Source: HGM04593 sp964512955
GTDB taxonomy: Bacteria > Bacteroidota > Bacteroidia > Bacteroidales > Bacteroidaceae
NCBI GenBank assembly: GCA_964512955.1
Contig: CAZEKX010000009.1
Coordinates: forward strand, 1 to 47,014
Length of the DNA: 47,014 nt
Direction of reading: 5' to 3'
Shown here: one piece after another, positions 8,435 to 17,014 of the stretch
How positions within the stretch are numbered: position 1 is the first letter of the stretch
Layout: each line of letters starts with the position of its first letter
Position numbers and translations under genes: made by a program
Notes under the pieces: model-generated
Told to the model about the DNA's origin: nothing
Databases searched by the model: none
What the model saw: only the letters and a program-made list of their open reading frames with translations

Positions 8435-9067
8435 ATGGAATCATTAGCCTTTATTGAATGGTGCTTGGAGCATCTTAATTACTGGACTATAACACTATTA
8501 ATGACTATTGAGAGTTCGTTCATTCCGTTCCCCTCAGAGATAGTTGTTCCACCTGCGGCATACAAAGCAGCGTCGGGAGAGATGAATATCTTTTTGGTTG
8601 TGTTGTTTGCCACTATAGGAGCAAACATAGGAGCATTGATAAACTACTACCTTGCCAAATGGCTCGGACGACCGATAGTATATAAATTCGCAAACAGCCG
8701 TATAGGGCACATGTGTCTTTTGGATGAACAAAAAGTCAAACATGCAGAAGAGTATTTCGAGAAACGCGGTGCATTATCCACATTTATAGGGCGATTGATA
8801 CCTGCAGTGCGTCAGTTGATTTCCATTCCTGCCGGACTTGCACGTATGCACATGGGTACATTCTTATTGTATACCACTTTAGGTGCGGGTATTTGGAATA
8901 TTATTTTGGCGGCTATCGGATGGTATCTTAATGGAATTGTACCCGAAGACCAATTACAAGAGAAGGTTACCGAGTATAGCCAAGAGATTGGGTATGCATT
9001 CATCGCTTTGGGATTGTTCATTGTTGGATATCTTATTTATCAAGGACTGAAAAAGAGCAAGAAATAA
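8435..9067 (+). CDS. DedA-family membrane protein
   Basis: 210 residues from ATG 8435; a longer frame from 8345 would start upstream of the likely promoter, so it is rejected. It is a polytopic inner-membrane protein of the DedA/VTT (SNARE-associated) superfamily, which acts in lipid flipping (undecaprenyl phosphate or phosphatidylethanolamine recycling) and membrane homeostasis. Visible signatures are FIPFPSEIVVPPAAY near residue 28, a Gly/Ala-rich helix, and FIGRLIPAVRQLISIPAG, the conserved Arg/Pro re-entrant motif. Helices follow to a basic C-terminus (KKSKK). Which lipid it handles cannot be told from sequence. Confidence 0.9.
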   Translation: MESLAFIEWCLEHLNYWTITLLMTIESSFIPFPSEIVVPPAAYKAASGEMNIFLVVLFATIGANIGALINYYLAKWLGRPIVYKFANSRIGHMCLLDEQKVKHAEEYFEKRGALSTFIGRLIPAVRQLISIPAGLARMHMGTFLLYTTLGAGIWNIILAAIGWYLNGIVPEDQLQEKVTEYSQEIGYAFIALGLFIVGYLIYQGLKKSKK

Positions 9068-9095
9068 ATCTCAAACAAATAGTACTATTATTTGT

Positions 9096-9142
9096 TATAC
9101 CCTTCAAAGGAGATGTAATGTTGCACTCTTTTGAAGGGTATA
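9096..9142 (+). promoter_or_regulatory. hairpin directly before the serine-hydrolase start
   Basis: A 15-bp stem (9096-9110 with 9128-9142, one G:U) with a 17-nt loop ends 3 nt before the ATG at 9146. No U-tract follows, so it is a poor terminator. It contains AAAGGAG (9106-9112), a good Shine-Dalgarno, in front of a different-frame ATG at 9118. Confidence 0.6.
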
Positions 9143-9145
9143 ATT

Positions 9146-10459
9146 ATGTACATAAAGTTATTAATCGGATTAACTATGTTTGCAACAACTGCAACAGCAC
9201 AAAGAGTGCTACTTGATGCACAAGGATCGGACCCCGGCAACACCGGATATATGAAAGGATTTCCACCACCCATAGAAAAGCGTATAAATGCACGCGATGG
9301 CTCATTCTTTAAATTTCCTGCAATCCGTTACAGCGTGGTACACATGCGTGAATTTATGCCGACGGTAAATGTGCCACGAGGCAACAAGCATGTTCCTGTG
9401 ATGTTCGATTATGCAATTGACAACAAGATAGACAGCATTAGATTTGTTCCTACCGGAGAGACGAAGGCTGTTACATGGCGTGAATCGCTCGACCTTAACT
9501 ACACCGATGGTATTCTTATTCTGCATAGTGGAAAGATTGTTTATGAGAAGTATTTTGGTGCATTGACTCCGGAACGGGTACATGCAGTGATGTCGGTAAC
9601 AAAATCGTTCACAGGAACACTGGCATCGATACTTGTTGCCGAAGGAAGACTCGACCCCGAAAGAATGGTTGGCGAATATATTCCTCAGTTGGCAAACAGT
9701 GGTTTTGGCGATGCAACAGTACGCGAGGTTATGGACATGACCACAGCCATAAGTTACAGCGAAGATTACAATAACCCAAATGCCGAGATATGGAAGTTCT
9801 CGGATGCAGGCAACCCCATGATAGAACACCCCGAGGGAACTGCACAAGGTTATTACGATTACCTGCCTACCATAATAAAAGATGGGGAGCATGGAAATAT
9901 TTTCGGTTACAGGACTGTTAATGCCGAAGTGCTTGGATGGATTATATCTGTTGTTACCGGGAAGTCTGTAGCAGAGCAACTGACCGAGAGGATATGGCAA
10001 CAATTGGCTATGGAACAGGATGCCTATTACCAGATAGACGCTTTGGGTATTCCATTTGCCGGTGGCGGTTTGGATGCAGGATTACGCGACTTGGCACGTT
10101 TTGGCGAGATGATGCGTTGTGGAGGTTATTGGCATGGCGTACAGGTTATTCCACACAAAGCAATAGAGGATATAACAAACGGTGGCAACAAGGAGGCATT
10201 TGCAAAGTCGGAGTATGGGAAAAGCCTCAAGGGTTGGAGTTATAGAAACATGTGGTGGATAACAGAAAATAGCCATGGAGCATATATGGCACGTGGAGTA
10301 CATGGGCAAGCAATATACATAGACCCTGCAGCAGAAATGGTTATAGTACGCCTGGCATCGACATTCCATTCAAGCAATTTGGAGATTGACCCACTATCTC
10401 TACCTGCATACGAAGCCGTCGCCAACTACCTTATAAGCGTTGCAGGTCGACAACAGTAA
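9146..10459 (+). CDS. secreted class C beta-lactamase-like serine hydrolase (NylB-like)
   Basis: 437 residues from ATG 9146 (MYIKLLIGLT...ATAQ signal peptide). It belongs to the penicillin-binding-protein-like serine hydrolases: the S-x-x-K motif is SVTK with Ser150 and Lys153, the second motif is the YRTVNAEVLGW type of 6-aminohexanoate-dimer hydrolases, and the third is GVHGQAIYIDP. Substrates in this superfamily range from beta-lactams to esters and peptides. The NylB-like motifs favour an esterase or amidase over a true beta-lactamase. Exported to the periplasm. The 3' end overlaps convergently with trmO by 29 bp, so the two transcripts are antisense at their ends. Confidence 0.85.
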   Translation: MYIKLLIGLTMFATTATAQRVLLDAQGSDPGNTGYMKGFPPPIEKRINARDGSFFKFPAIRYSVVHMREFMPTVNVPRGNKHVPVMFDYAIDNKIDSIRFVPTGETKAVTWRESLDLNYTDGILILHSGKIVYEKYFGALTPERVHAVMSVTKSFTGTLASILVAEGRLDPERMVGEYIPQLANSGFGDATVREVMDMTTAISYSEDYNNPNAEIWKFSDAGNPMIEHPEGTAQGYYDYLPTIIKDGEHGNIFGYRTVNAEVLGWIISVVTGKSVAEQLTERIWQQLAMEQDAYYQIDALGIPFAGGGLDAGLRDLARFGEMMRCGGYWHGVQVIPHKAIEDITNGGNKEAFAKSEYGKSLKGWSYRNMWWITENSHGAYMARGVHGQAIYIDPAAEMVIVRLASTFHSSNLEIDPLSLPAYEAVANYLISVAGRQQ

Positions 10460-11120
10460 GTACATTATCGACAGATACACGAAAACGAACATCGTAAATA
10501 TCGAAAGGCATGCCATAGACCTTTTCGGGGTCGTTATGATACTGAGGGCGCGGGTCGAGTTCCAGAACCTTTATTAAAGCGGGAAGAAGTTCTGCCGGTA
10601 TACGCATAGCAATATCGAAAGGGATATTCACTTCCAACGGTTGCCACCTGTTTTCGTCGACAAATCCACTACGCGCATCGGGATGCGAGTCGGCATATAC
10701 AACATAGGGTTTAATATCGAATATTGGAGTGCCGTCCATGAGGTCGGCACCTCTTACATGTATAACAGTACCTTCGTTTACCGTATGTTCAAAAGATTCT
10801 ATCTTAACAGATGACAGCCCCAACGCATTTGGACGAAAGGGTGAACGTGTGGCGAAAACGCCCATAGCCCTGTTGCCTCCCAACAGAGGCGGACGCACTG
10901 TGGGATGCCACCTTGCACTACCCTCTTTGTTGTTTGCTGAAAATTCCCAAATGAGCCACAAATAATCGAAGGAGTCCAAACCGCGCAATGCGTCGGCACT
11001 CCTAAACTGTGGTTCAAAAACTATTGCTCCACAAAGTTCATTGACAATACCACTCTGGCGTGGAATACCGAACTTTGTGGGAAACGAACTACGGAAATAT
11101 GCTATAGGTTCTATATTCAT
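10431..11120 (-). CDS. trmO: tRNA (t6A37)-N6-methyltransferase TrmO (TsaA family)
   Basis: 229 residues from ATG 11120 (an alternative ATG lies at 11135). It is a SAM-dependent enzyme that methylates N6 of threonylcarbamoyladenosine at position 37 of some tRNAs. Family marks: MNIEPIAYFRSSF at the start, GIPRQSG, the strongly conserved FATRSPFRPNALGLSSV block, and a C-terminal domain with DPRPQYHNDPEKVYGM. The length matches the E. coli protein closely. The gene stands alone between convergent and divergent neighbours. Confidence 0.9.
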   Translation of the reverse strand: MNIEPIAYFRSSFPTKFGIPRQSGIVNELCGAIVFEPQFRSADALRGLDSFDYLWLIWEFSANNKEGSARWHPTVRPPLLGGNRAMGVFATRSPFRPNALGLSSVKIESFEHTVNEGTVIHVRGADLMDGTPIFDIKPYVVYADSHPDARSGFVDENRWQPLEVNIPFDIAMRIPAELLPALIKVLELDPRPQYHNDPEKVYGMPFDIYDVRFRVSVDNVLTVVDLQRL

Positions 11121-11190
11121 TCTACATGCAAACATACTCCAAATTTAGCGAAGAAAGAAACATTATACTCGGGAAACAAAAAATTCTTAC

Positions 11191-11198
11191 TATTTTCG
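11191..11198 (+). promoter_or_regulatory. -7 element for the 369-residue membrane protein gene
   Basis: TATTTTCG followed by CA, of the TAnnTTCG type, 29 nt upstream of the ATG at 11228. Confidence 0.45.
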
Positions 11199-11227
11199 CA
11201 GAAAATTAAACAATATCTTAGAAGTTC

Positions 11228-12337
11228 ATGGCAAACAAAAGATTATTATCATTAGATATTCTACGAGGTTTCGACCTGTTCATGCTGGTTGGTTTGCAGC
11301 CCGTACTACGTCAGTTCCTTATAACCCTCGACAATGCAACATTGAATAACACATTACTTTATCAGTTGGACCATGTGCAATGGGAGGAATTTACAGCATG
11401 GGATTTGGTAATGCCTCTTTTCTTGTTCATGTCGGGTGTTACCATGCCATTTTCCCTACCCAAATACTTAAAACAGCATAGCAATGCTGCATTATGGAAA
11501 CGAGTATTCAAACGTGTACTGTTGCTATGGTTGTTCGGAATGATTGTGCAGGGTAATATTCTTACCCTCAATGCAGACGCAATATATTTATACAGCAATA
11601 CACTGCAAGCCATTGCTATAGGCTATATGATGACAGTGCCATTGGTTGTTTATCTGAAACCACGCATGCAGGTTATTGCCATATTTGCCTTGCTCATTAT
11701 TTATACAATACCAATGGTACTGTTTGGTGATTGGAGTCAACATGGAAATTTTGCCGCCGAAGTAGATAATATTATACTGGGACGTTTCAGAGACCAAAGT
11801 TTTCTTGCAGCAGACGGCACATGGCAGGTTGCATCGTGGTACGACTACACTTGGGTATGGAGCAGTATAACGTTTTGCTGCACTGTAGCATTTGGTAGTA
11901 TTGCCGGAGAGATAATAAAAAACAGCAACAGACAAAGCAGGACAGCACTAAAATTACTGCTCATGGGTATATCGTTGATTGTAGCAGGAGAGGTTTGGGG
12001 AATGTGGCACCCAATAATAAAACGTATATGGAGTGGCAGCATGACTGTTTACAGCGCAGGATGGTGCTTTGTATTGCTATCGGTATTTTATTGGTGGATA
12101 GACATAAAAGGACATAAAAGAGGGGTGCAATGGTTGCAATACTATGGTTGCAACGCCATAACAGCATATATGATTGGAGAAGTGATAAACTTCAGAAGCA
12201 TTGTTTCGTCGTTGTTTCATGGCTGTGAGCAATACCTTGGAGAGTGGTACCCGGTATTACTCACAACAGGAAACAGTATAATTCTTTTTGGTATATTATC
12301 TTTGCTTTACAAACATAAAATATTTTTAAAGGTATAG
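11228..12337 (+). CDS. DUF5009/NagX-like acyltransferase-family membrane protein
   Basis: 369 residues with about ten hydrophobic segments. The start KRLLSLDILRGFDLFMLVGLQP and the later WDLVMPLFLFMSGVTMPFS match the heparan-alpha-glucosaminide N-acetyltransferase-like/DUF5009 group common in Bacteroidota. These proteins are thought to move acyl groups across the inner membrane onto sugars; the substrate is unknown. A His near residue 40 (LDHVQW) is a candidate catalytic position by analogy. Monocistronic, with a terminator right after the stop. Confidence 0.8.
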   Translation: MANKRLLSLDILRGFDLFMLVGLQPVLRQFLITLDNATLNNTLLYQLDHVQWEEFTAWDLVMPLFLFMSGVTMPFSLPKYLKQHSNAALWKRVFKRVLLLWLFGMIVQGNILTLNADAIYLYSNTLQAIAIGYMMTVPLVVYLKPRMQVIAIFALLIIYTIPMVLFGDWSQHGNFAAEVDNIILGRFRDQSFLAADGTWQVASWYDYTWVWSSITFCCTVAFGSIAGEIIKNSNRQSRTALKLLLMGISLIVAGEVWGMWHPIIKRIWSGSMTVYSAGWCFVLLSVFYWWIDIKGHKRGVQWLQYYGCNAITAYMIGEVINFRSIVSSLFHGCEQYLGEWYPVLLTTGNSIILFGILSLLYKHKIFLKV

Positions 12338-12361
12338 CAAAGGGATGCAAGCATCCCTTTG
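12338..12361. terminator. hairpin between convergent genes
   Basis: CAAAGGGATGC/GCATCCCTTTG, 11 complementary pairs around AA, starting at the base after the upstream stop codon. It ends just before the stop of the minus-strand gene, so it may serve both. Confidence 0.75.
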
Positions 12362-12362
12362 T

Positions 12363-15251
12363 TTATTTCATTGCAGGAGTAAAACTTTTAGAAGTACCAC
12401 CGGAGGTTGTTCCGCCAACGAGAAACACACCATTGAAATGACTTTCTGTGGCACCTGTAACAGATGTAACGCCATACATAAGTGTATGCGAAGAACTTGT
12501 AAAGTGAGGTGAACTAAGTAGTACCGTTGCTCCACTGACACTGTTAGGACATAAATAGGAGAATAAAACATCACCCGACGTACCCTTTACGGCAAGATAA
12601 CGACCGGCTGTTACAGTTACCGACGATACCGAAGAATAGTATTGCGATGTAGATGTAGGAGAACTTGTTGCACCACCAGTACCTAACAGCACGCCACCTG
12701 TTATACAGAAAGAGTTATTATCGCAATCAAACCCCTCTTCGGGTTGGGATGTTCCGGAAGATAGAATTACACCACCATTTATATTTATTGTTCCGTTAGA
12801 ATCTATTCCGTCGTTATTTGATGCATGGCTATATACATATCCACCATTTACAGTAAGATTTGTCGCAGCATTTATACCATCGTCATAGGTTGCACACTCC
12901 ACTGTGCCACCGTTTATGGTCAGTGCAGCCTTACTCTCAATTCCTTCACCACCATCGGCAATGGTTTTCACATATATGTTACCACCATTAATTATTACAT
13001 TCGACTTTCCTTTTATGGCTTTTGGCGCACCATTAAAACCTTCGGACATACCGCCACCGGGGAAGCCACCGCCAACACCCGAAGATACCCCAAGTGCCGA
13101 ACCGGATGTTTGTGCCGACAAATCCAGTTGCAGGTTGGAATCGCCAATAGTTAGCAACCCATCGGAAACAATACATTTACCACCGTTACCGGTTGCATTG
13201 CACTTTATTACTCCACCAAACAGATTCATTGCCACATCGCTTTTAATGCATTTCGTTGAGTAATAATCGGTACCCGATATTGCAGTGTATGATGAGCCGG
13301 CACCAAGAATATCAATATTCACTTCTCCCGAGAAGAGGCTCAATGTTCCGTCGGCAGAGAGTCCCATTCCACCTTTACCGGCAGCCTTTATAGACAACGA
13401 GCCACCATCCATTTCAAAATCCCCTTTACTTTTTATTGCTGTACAATAAGAAGGATCGGCAGCAACAATTGTTGCATCGCCCGACGTCTCTATTTGCAAC
13501 ACACCACCATTTATATAACATCCTACATCACTTTTTATTCCCTTTGACGATGTTCCGGTCATGGTTATTGTATGTATTCCCCCCGAGAGTGTAAATATAC
13601 TATCACTCTTTATACCTACAGCCTCATACGATTTCTCCGTTGTAGAGCCCGAAGAAATCACACCATTGGCATAACTCGATGTAACATCCGAAATACAATA
13701 CATTCTTGTACTACCCGAGGTGGTATATGTCGATGATATCTGATAAAAAGTATCGCCCGACAAGCCTGTAAACGTTTCACTCTTTATTGTTCTATTTCGC
13801 GAGTTATCGCTCATGAAATAATAGGTATCGGTTACAGCAGTACCAAAGTCGTAATAATAGAACTGTGTATCATTTACCGTAATGGCATTGGTCAATGTTG
13901 CAACAAGAGTGTTATTACTGTCATAAAGGTATATATTACCCCAAGTTGTAGTACTTCCCATGCTACCAGGAAACATTCCACCGGCTGTTGATGCCGGTTT
14001 AGCGACATATAACTTATAACTTGCTACAGGCTGTTCCTCCACGTCGACTTCAATTGGGTCATATATCTCATTATCACCGCTACACGATATATTACAAGTA
14101 CCATCAGAAATTGAGACATTATTATCGGCAGATATTCCACGCCCAGCAGTTCCTGTTGCTGTTAATGTTACTATACCACCTGAAATGTTCACACACGAAT
14201 CACTTTTTATGGCAGTGGCATACGAAGGTTCCCCATTCACAAGTATTGAGTTTCCGGTTAAGGTAATATCAATTTCTCCACCACAAATATTTACTGCGCC
14301 TACACTTTTTAAACCCTTCGCAATATCGCCACTCATATTTACGATAAGGAGTCCATCTTTTATATAAATATCGCCACCACTTTTAATACCTTTGACATCG
14401 TTACTCGAAAGATTTATATCAACAGTACCACCTAACAGTCTAACATCTCCATCACAATCTATTCCATCCTTTGTTGCCGACAGAGAAATATTTCCACCAC
14501 ATATATTTACAGAGTCATTAGCATGTATGGCATCGGTAAAAGCAAAAGGAACAGTTATGTTGCCACCACGTATTTCTATATAATCATCACTACAAATAGC
14601 ATGTTTACGTTGCGATTTTACAACAAGTTCACCATCACCCTCAAAAACAAGTTGTCCTTCACTGAAGAGTGTACTTTTCTCATCCTCTGATAATAATGAA
14701 TTGTAATCAACGGCATCGATAATAGTATTCACCGTCCCACTCTCTAAAAAAACAGTTCCGCATTTCTTGCACTGACTATTAATTGCAGCACCAGCATCAC
14801 TTGTTAAAGACAACCCTGCCAATGTAAGTTGAAATCTCTTTTCTCCATATATTTTAAAACCACCGTTCTGCGAAGAGCCACTCAAACGATATTCAACCTG
14901 CGATTTTGTTGCAGATATTACTGTAACATACGCACCATCGATATCCACAGCCACGCTATCAAATGCATACGGATTTTCAACTATTGCTCTACTGTTATTA
15001 TATTTGATATTTACATTTTCAGATAATTCTCCATAACAGATACTGTCGATAGAAGCAACAAACAGTGAGTCCTTTCTATTTTCAAATGCGAGCAAAAGAT
15101 ATTCCTCATCACCATCGAAAGTAATACTATCGATGCGTTCAACCGCAATAGCCTTTATCTCACCACTGTTCATATAAAATTTGATATCGCGTTGGGCATA
15201 CAATACTGCAACACAAGCCAAAAGGAGATACAACAATACAATCTTTTTCAT
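12363..15251 (-). CDS. large secreted beta-helix protein, Cthe_2159-like
   Basis: 962 residues, signal peptide about 1-19 (LYAQ-RD). Residues about 22-72 are an N-terminal module with two IDSI(T/C)(F/Y) repeats. The rest is about 18 rungs of a repeat of the type GIKSDxxVxIxGGxIxIxxxG, the hallmark of the calcium-dependent carbohydrate-binding beta-helix family Cthe_2159. Between about residues 400 and 545 the helix is interrupted by a different Tyr/Thr-rich domain (KLYVAKP..., GNIYLYDSNNTLVATLTN). Gly-rich GGGFPGGG loops occur near residue 735. Expected at the cell surface or in the periplasm, binding polysaccharide such as pectin-like polymers. It overlaps the upstream small gene by 4 nt (ATGA), so the two are translationally coupled. 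No sorting tail is visible at its own C-terminus. Confidence 0.82.
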   Translation of the reverse strand: MKKIVLLYLLLACVAVLYAQRDIKFYMNSGEIKAIAVERIDSITFDGDEEYLLLAFENRKDSLFVASIDSICYGELSENVNIKYNNSRAIVENPYAFDSVAVDIDGAYVTVISATKSQVEYRLSGSSQNGGFKIYGEKRFQLTLAGLSLTSDAGAAINSQCKKCGTVFLESGTVNTIIDAVDYNSLLSEDEKSTLFSEGQLVFEGDGELVVKSQRKHAICSDDYIEIRGGNITVPFAFTDAIHANDSVNICGGNISLSATKDGIDCDGDVRLLGGTVDINLSSNDVKGIKSGGDIYIKDGLLIVNMSGDIAKGLKSVGAVNICGGEIDITLTGNSILVNGEPSYATAIKSDSCVNISGGIVTLTATGTAGRGISADNNVSISDGTCNISCSGDNEIYDPIEVDVEEQPVASYKLYVAKPASTAGGMFPGSMGSTTTWGNIYLYDSNNTLVATLTNAITVNDTQFYYYDFGTAVTDTYYFMSDNSRNRTIKSETFTGLSGDTFYQISSTYTTSGSTRMYCISDVTSSYANGVISSGSTTEKSYEAVGIKSDSIFTLSGGIHTITMTGTSSKGIKSDVGCYINGGVLQIETSGDATIVAADPSYCTAIKSKGDFEMDGGSLSIKAAGKGGMGLSADGTLSLFSGEVNIDILGAGSSYTAISGTDYYSTKCIKSDVAMNLFGGVIKCNATGNGGKCIVSDGLLTIGDSNLQLDLSAQTSGSALGVSSGVGGGFPGGGMSEGFNGAPKAIKGKSNVIINGGNIYVKTIADGGEGIESKAALTINGGTVECATYDDGINAATNLTVNGGYVYSHASNNDGIDSNGTININGGVILSSGTSQPEEGFDCDNNSFCITGGVLLGTGGATSSPTSTSQYYSSVSSVTVTAGRYLAVKGTSGDVLFSYLCPNSVSGATVLLSSPHFTSSSHTLMYGVTSVTGATESHFNGVFLVGGTTSGGTSKSFTPAMK

Positions 15252-15706
15252 AATACTTTAAAGGTTTTGCCTGCAACAGAGATAAAAAAAAGTCCTTTGC
15301 CATATTTTGTAAGGTCGAGAGTAGTACAGCCACAACAATTGATACTATCTATAAGTCTGCCTGAAATATTATATACACGCACCGTAACAGGATAATCGAA
15401 AGACAAAGAAAGGAAACTGTTATTATGGGATATAACAACATTGTCTACATTATCAGAAACAGAAGTAACATTATCTACATTGTTAAATGTCATGTTTGAT
15501 ATAGTAGAGATATCCCACTCACCACTGCCATGTGTAGTATTAACAACCATAGAAGTTGGAGAATACTTAATGGAGCGTATCTCTTTTAAAGAATATTCAA
15601 CAAGTTCATTTCCCATTTTAACTCTCAAAGATTTTACATTATCGGCTAAAAGTAGAGAATATGAAAAAAAAGACAAAACAGATAGAAGAACTGTAAAAGA
15701 CCTCAT
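15248..15706 (-). CDS. small secreted protein with type IX sorting-tail-like C-terminus
   Basis: 152 residues: signal peptide about 1-22, then a module (about 24-75) resembling the N-terminal module of the downstream beta-helix protein (VKSLRVKMGNELVEYSLKEI, then ISTISNMTF). An Asn/Val/Asp-rich linker (NVDNVTSVSDNVDNVV) is followed by a C-terminal stretch from about 100 (VRVYNISGRLIDS ... LDLTKYGKGLFFISVAG). That stretch resembles a Por secretion system (T9SS) sorting domain. The stop overlaps the next start by 4 nt. A surface-anchored or secreted partner of the beta-helix protein is a reasonable inference; the family itself is not one I can name. Confidence 0.68.
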   Translation of the reverse strand: MRSFTVLLSVLSFFSYSLLLADNVKSLRVKMGNELVEYSLKEIRSIKYSPTSMVVNTTHGSGEWDISTISNMTFNNVDNVTSVSDNVDNVVISHNNSFLSLSFDYPVTVRVYNISGRLIDSINCCGCTTLDLTKYGKGLFFISVAGKTFKVL

Positions 15707-15728
15707 AGTACAAAATTAATTCACATTG

Positions 15729-15762
15729 CAAATATACTCAATATTCACGTCCATTTCACAAA
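15729..15762 (-). promoter_or_regulatory. promoter of the beta-helix operon
   Basis: On the minus strand, TTTG (15762-15759), a 22-bp spacer and TATATTTG (15736-15729). The start codon at 15706 is 22 nt beyond the -7 element. Confidence 0.65.
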
Positions 15763-15901
15763 GTAAATCAAATAATTAACTAACAACTTAATACAACAAA
15801 TAAAAGTACAAATTTTAAGTACAAAACATGGAAACTAAAAACTATTTCCAGACTACGAAACAAGAAAATTCAGCACAAAACGAACAAGATACTGCTTACA
15901 A

Positions 15902-15933
15902 TTTGTCGGTTTTGCAATTTTATACTATCTTCG
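15902..15933 (+). promoter_or_regulatory. promoter of the kdsD-like gene
   Basis: TTTG at 15902-15905, a 20-bp spacer, and TATCTTCG at 15926-15933. It is one of the two best examples of the TAnnTTCG type in this window. Confidence 0.65.
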
Positions 15934-16059
15934 CCACCGAGAACATTGTATAATGCGAAAAGTACACATACCTGAACTGTACATTTTTAGGAACAGAAAG
16001 TAAAACAGATGTTTCTAAGAGACAAGCATTTAAAATAACAAAGAAAAGAGAAGCACAAT

Positions 16060-17007
16060 ATGGAAGACGTATTAAGTGTAGCAATAAAATGTTTTAAGGA
16101 TGAGGCAGAAGCAATTTTAAACCTTATTCCCAAACTCGACGATAATTTCACAAAAGCAATAGAAATTATTAAAAACAGCAAAGGCAAACTCATTGTTACC
16201 GGAGTGGGTAAATCGGGACATATCGGAGCAAAAATCGCATCGACTCTGGCAAGTACCGGAACACCTTCGTTTTTTGTAAACCCACTCGATGCATTCCATG
16301 GCGACCTTGGTATGTTCACCGAGGGCGATGTGGTACTTGCCATATCCAATTCGGGACAGACCGATGAACTGCTACGTTTCATTCCACTGCTGACAGAACG
16401 TAATATTCCCATAATATCGATGTCGGGTAATCCACAATCGTTATTGGCAAAATATTCAAATTGCCACTTAAATGTTTCGGTTGAGCGAGAAGCATGTCCT
16501 TTGAATTTAGCACCCACATCGTCGACAACAGCAACACTTGCAATGGGCGATGCTATAGCATGCGCTCTGATGACTGTATACAGGTTCAAGGCATCGGATT
16601 TTGCACAGTTCCACCCGGGAGGAGCATTGGGGCGTCGTCTGCTTTCACGCGTAAAAGACTCCATGATAAGTACTAACCTTCCAATCATAACTCGAGAATC
16701 AAAAATCAGTGATGCCCTCATGCAAATTAGCAGCACAAAAATGGGTATTGCAGTTGTAATTGAGAATGGAGAGATTTTAGGTGTTGTAACAGATGGTGAT
16801 ATTCGCAGAGCAATGCAACGCGACCAAGAACACTTCTTTGAACTGACGGCAAAGGACCTTATGAGCCACAACCCTCAGACAATACAAGAGACTGCCAAAC
16901 TAACACAGGCTGAGCAGATAATGCGTAAACACAATATTCACTCACTCATAGTAGTGAATTCCGAGAACCAGTTTGTAGGTGTCATAGATGCATTCAGTTG
17001 CTTATAA
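16060..17007 (+). CDS. kdsD: KpsF/GutQ-type arabinose-5-phosphate isomerase
   Basis: 315 residues: an SIS sugar-isomerase domain (about 35-170; VTGVGKSGHIGAKIASTLASTG, then SNSGQTDEL) followed by two CBS domains (about 200-315). The E. coli enzymes KdsD, GutQ and KpsF have the same architecture and length. It converts ribulose 5-phosphate to arabinose 5-phosphate, the first committed step towards Kdo and hence lipopolysaccharide inner core or capsule. The neighbour 7 nt downstream is a CMP-sugar synthetase-like gene. kdsC lies elsewhere in this window (34589). Confidence 0.9.
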   Translation: MEDVLSVAIKCFKDEAEAILNLIPKLDDNFTKAIEIIKNSKGKLIVTGVGKSGHIGAKIASTLASTGTPSFFVNPLDAFHGDLGMFTEGDVVLAISNSGQTDELLRFIPLLTERNIPIISMSGNPQSLLAKYSNCHLNVSVEREACPLNLAPTSSTTATLAMGDAIACALMTVYRFKASDFAQFHPGGALGRRLLSRVKDSMISTNLPIITRESKISDALMQISSTKMGIAVVIENGEILGVVTDGDIRRAMQRDQEHFFELTAKDLMSHNPQTIQETAKLTQAEQIMRKHNIHSLIVVNSENQFVGVIDAFSCL

Positions 17008-17014
17008 TACAAAG

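Larger units (their letters stand above)
15707..16059. other. divergent intergenic region with two promoters
   Basis: It holds a minus-strand promoter (15729-15762) for the beta-helix operon and a plus-strand promoter (15902-15933) for the kdsD-like gene. The kdsD leader of about 115 nt contains a 16-codon ORF starting ATG at 15954 (MRKVHIPELYIFRNRK) that has no run of one amino acid and is probably chance. Confidence 0.55.

Noticed and set aside
9146..10459. Antibiotic-resistance beta-lactamase
   Set aside because: S-x-x-K is present, but the other motifs resemble NylB-like hydrolases, so resistance is not supported.
12338..12361. Possible insertion-sequence end (perfect inverted repeat)
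   Set aside because: Position right between two convergent stops is typical for a terminator; no transposase or target duplication.
15954..16004. 16-codon leader ORF upstream of the kdsD-like gene
   Set aside because: No amino-acid run, no competing terminator and antiterminator folds; likely chance.
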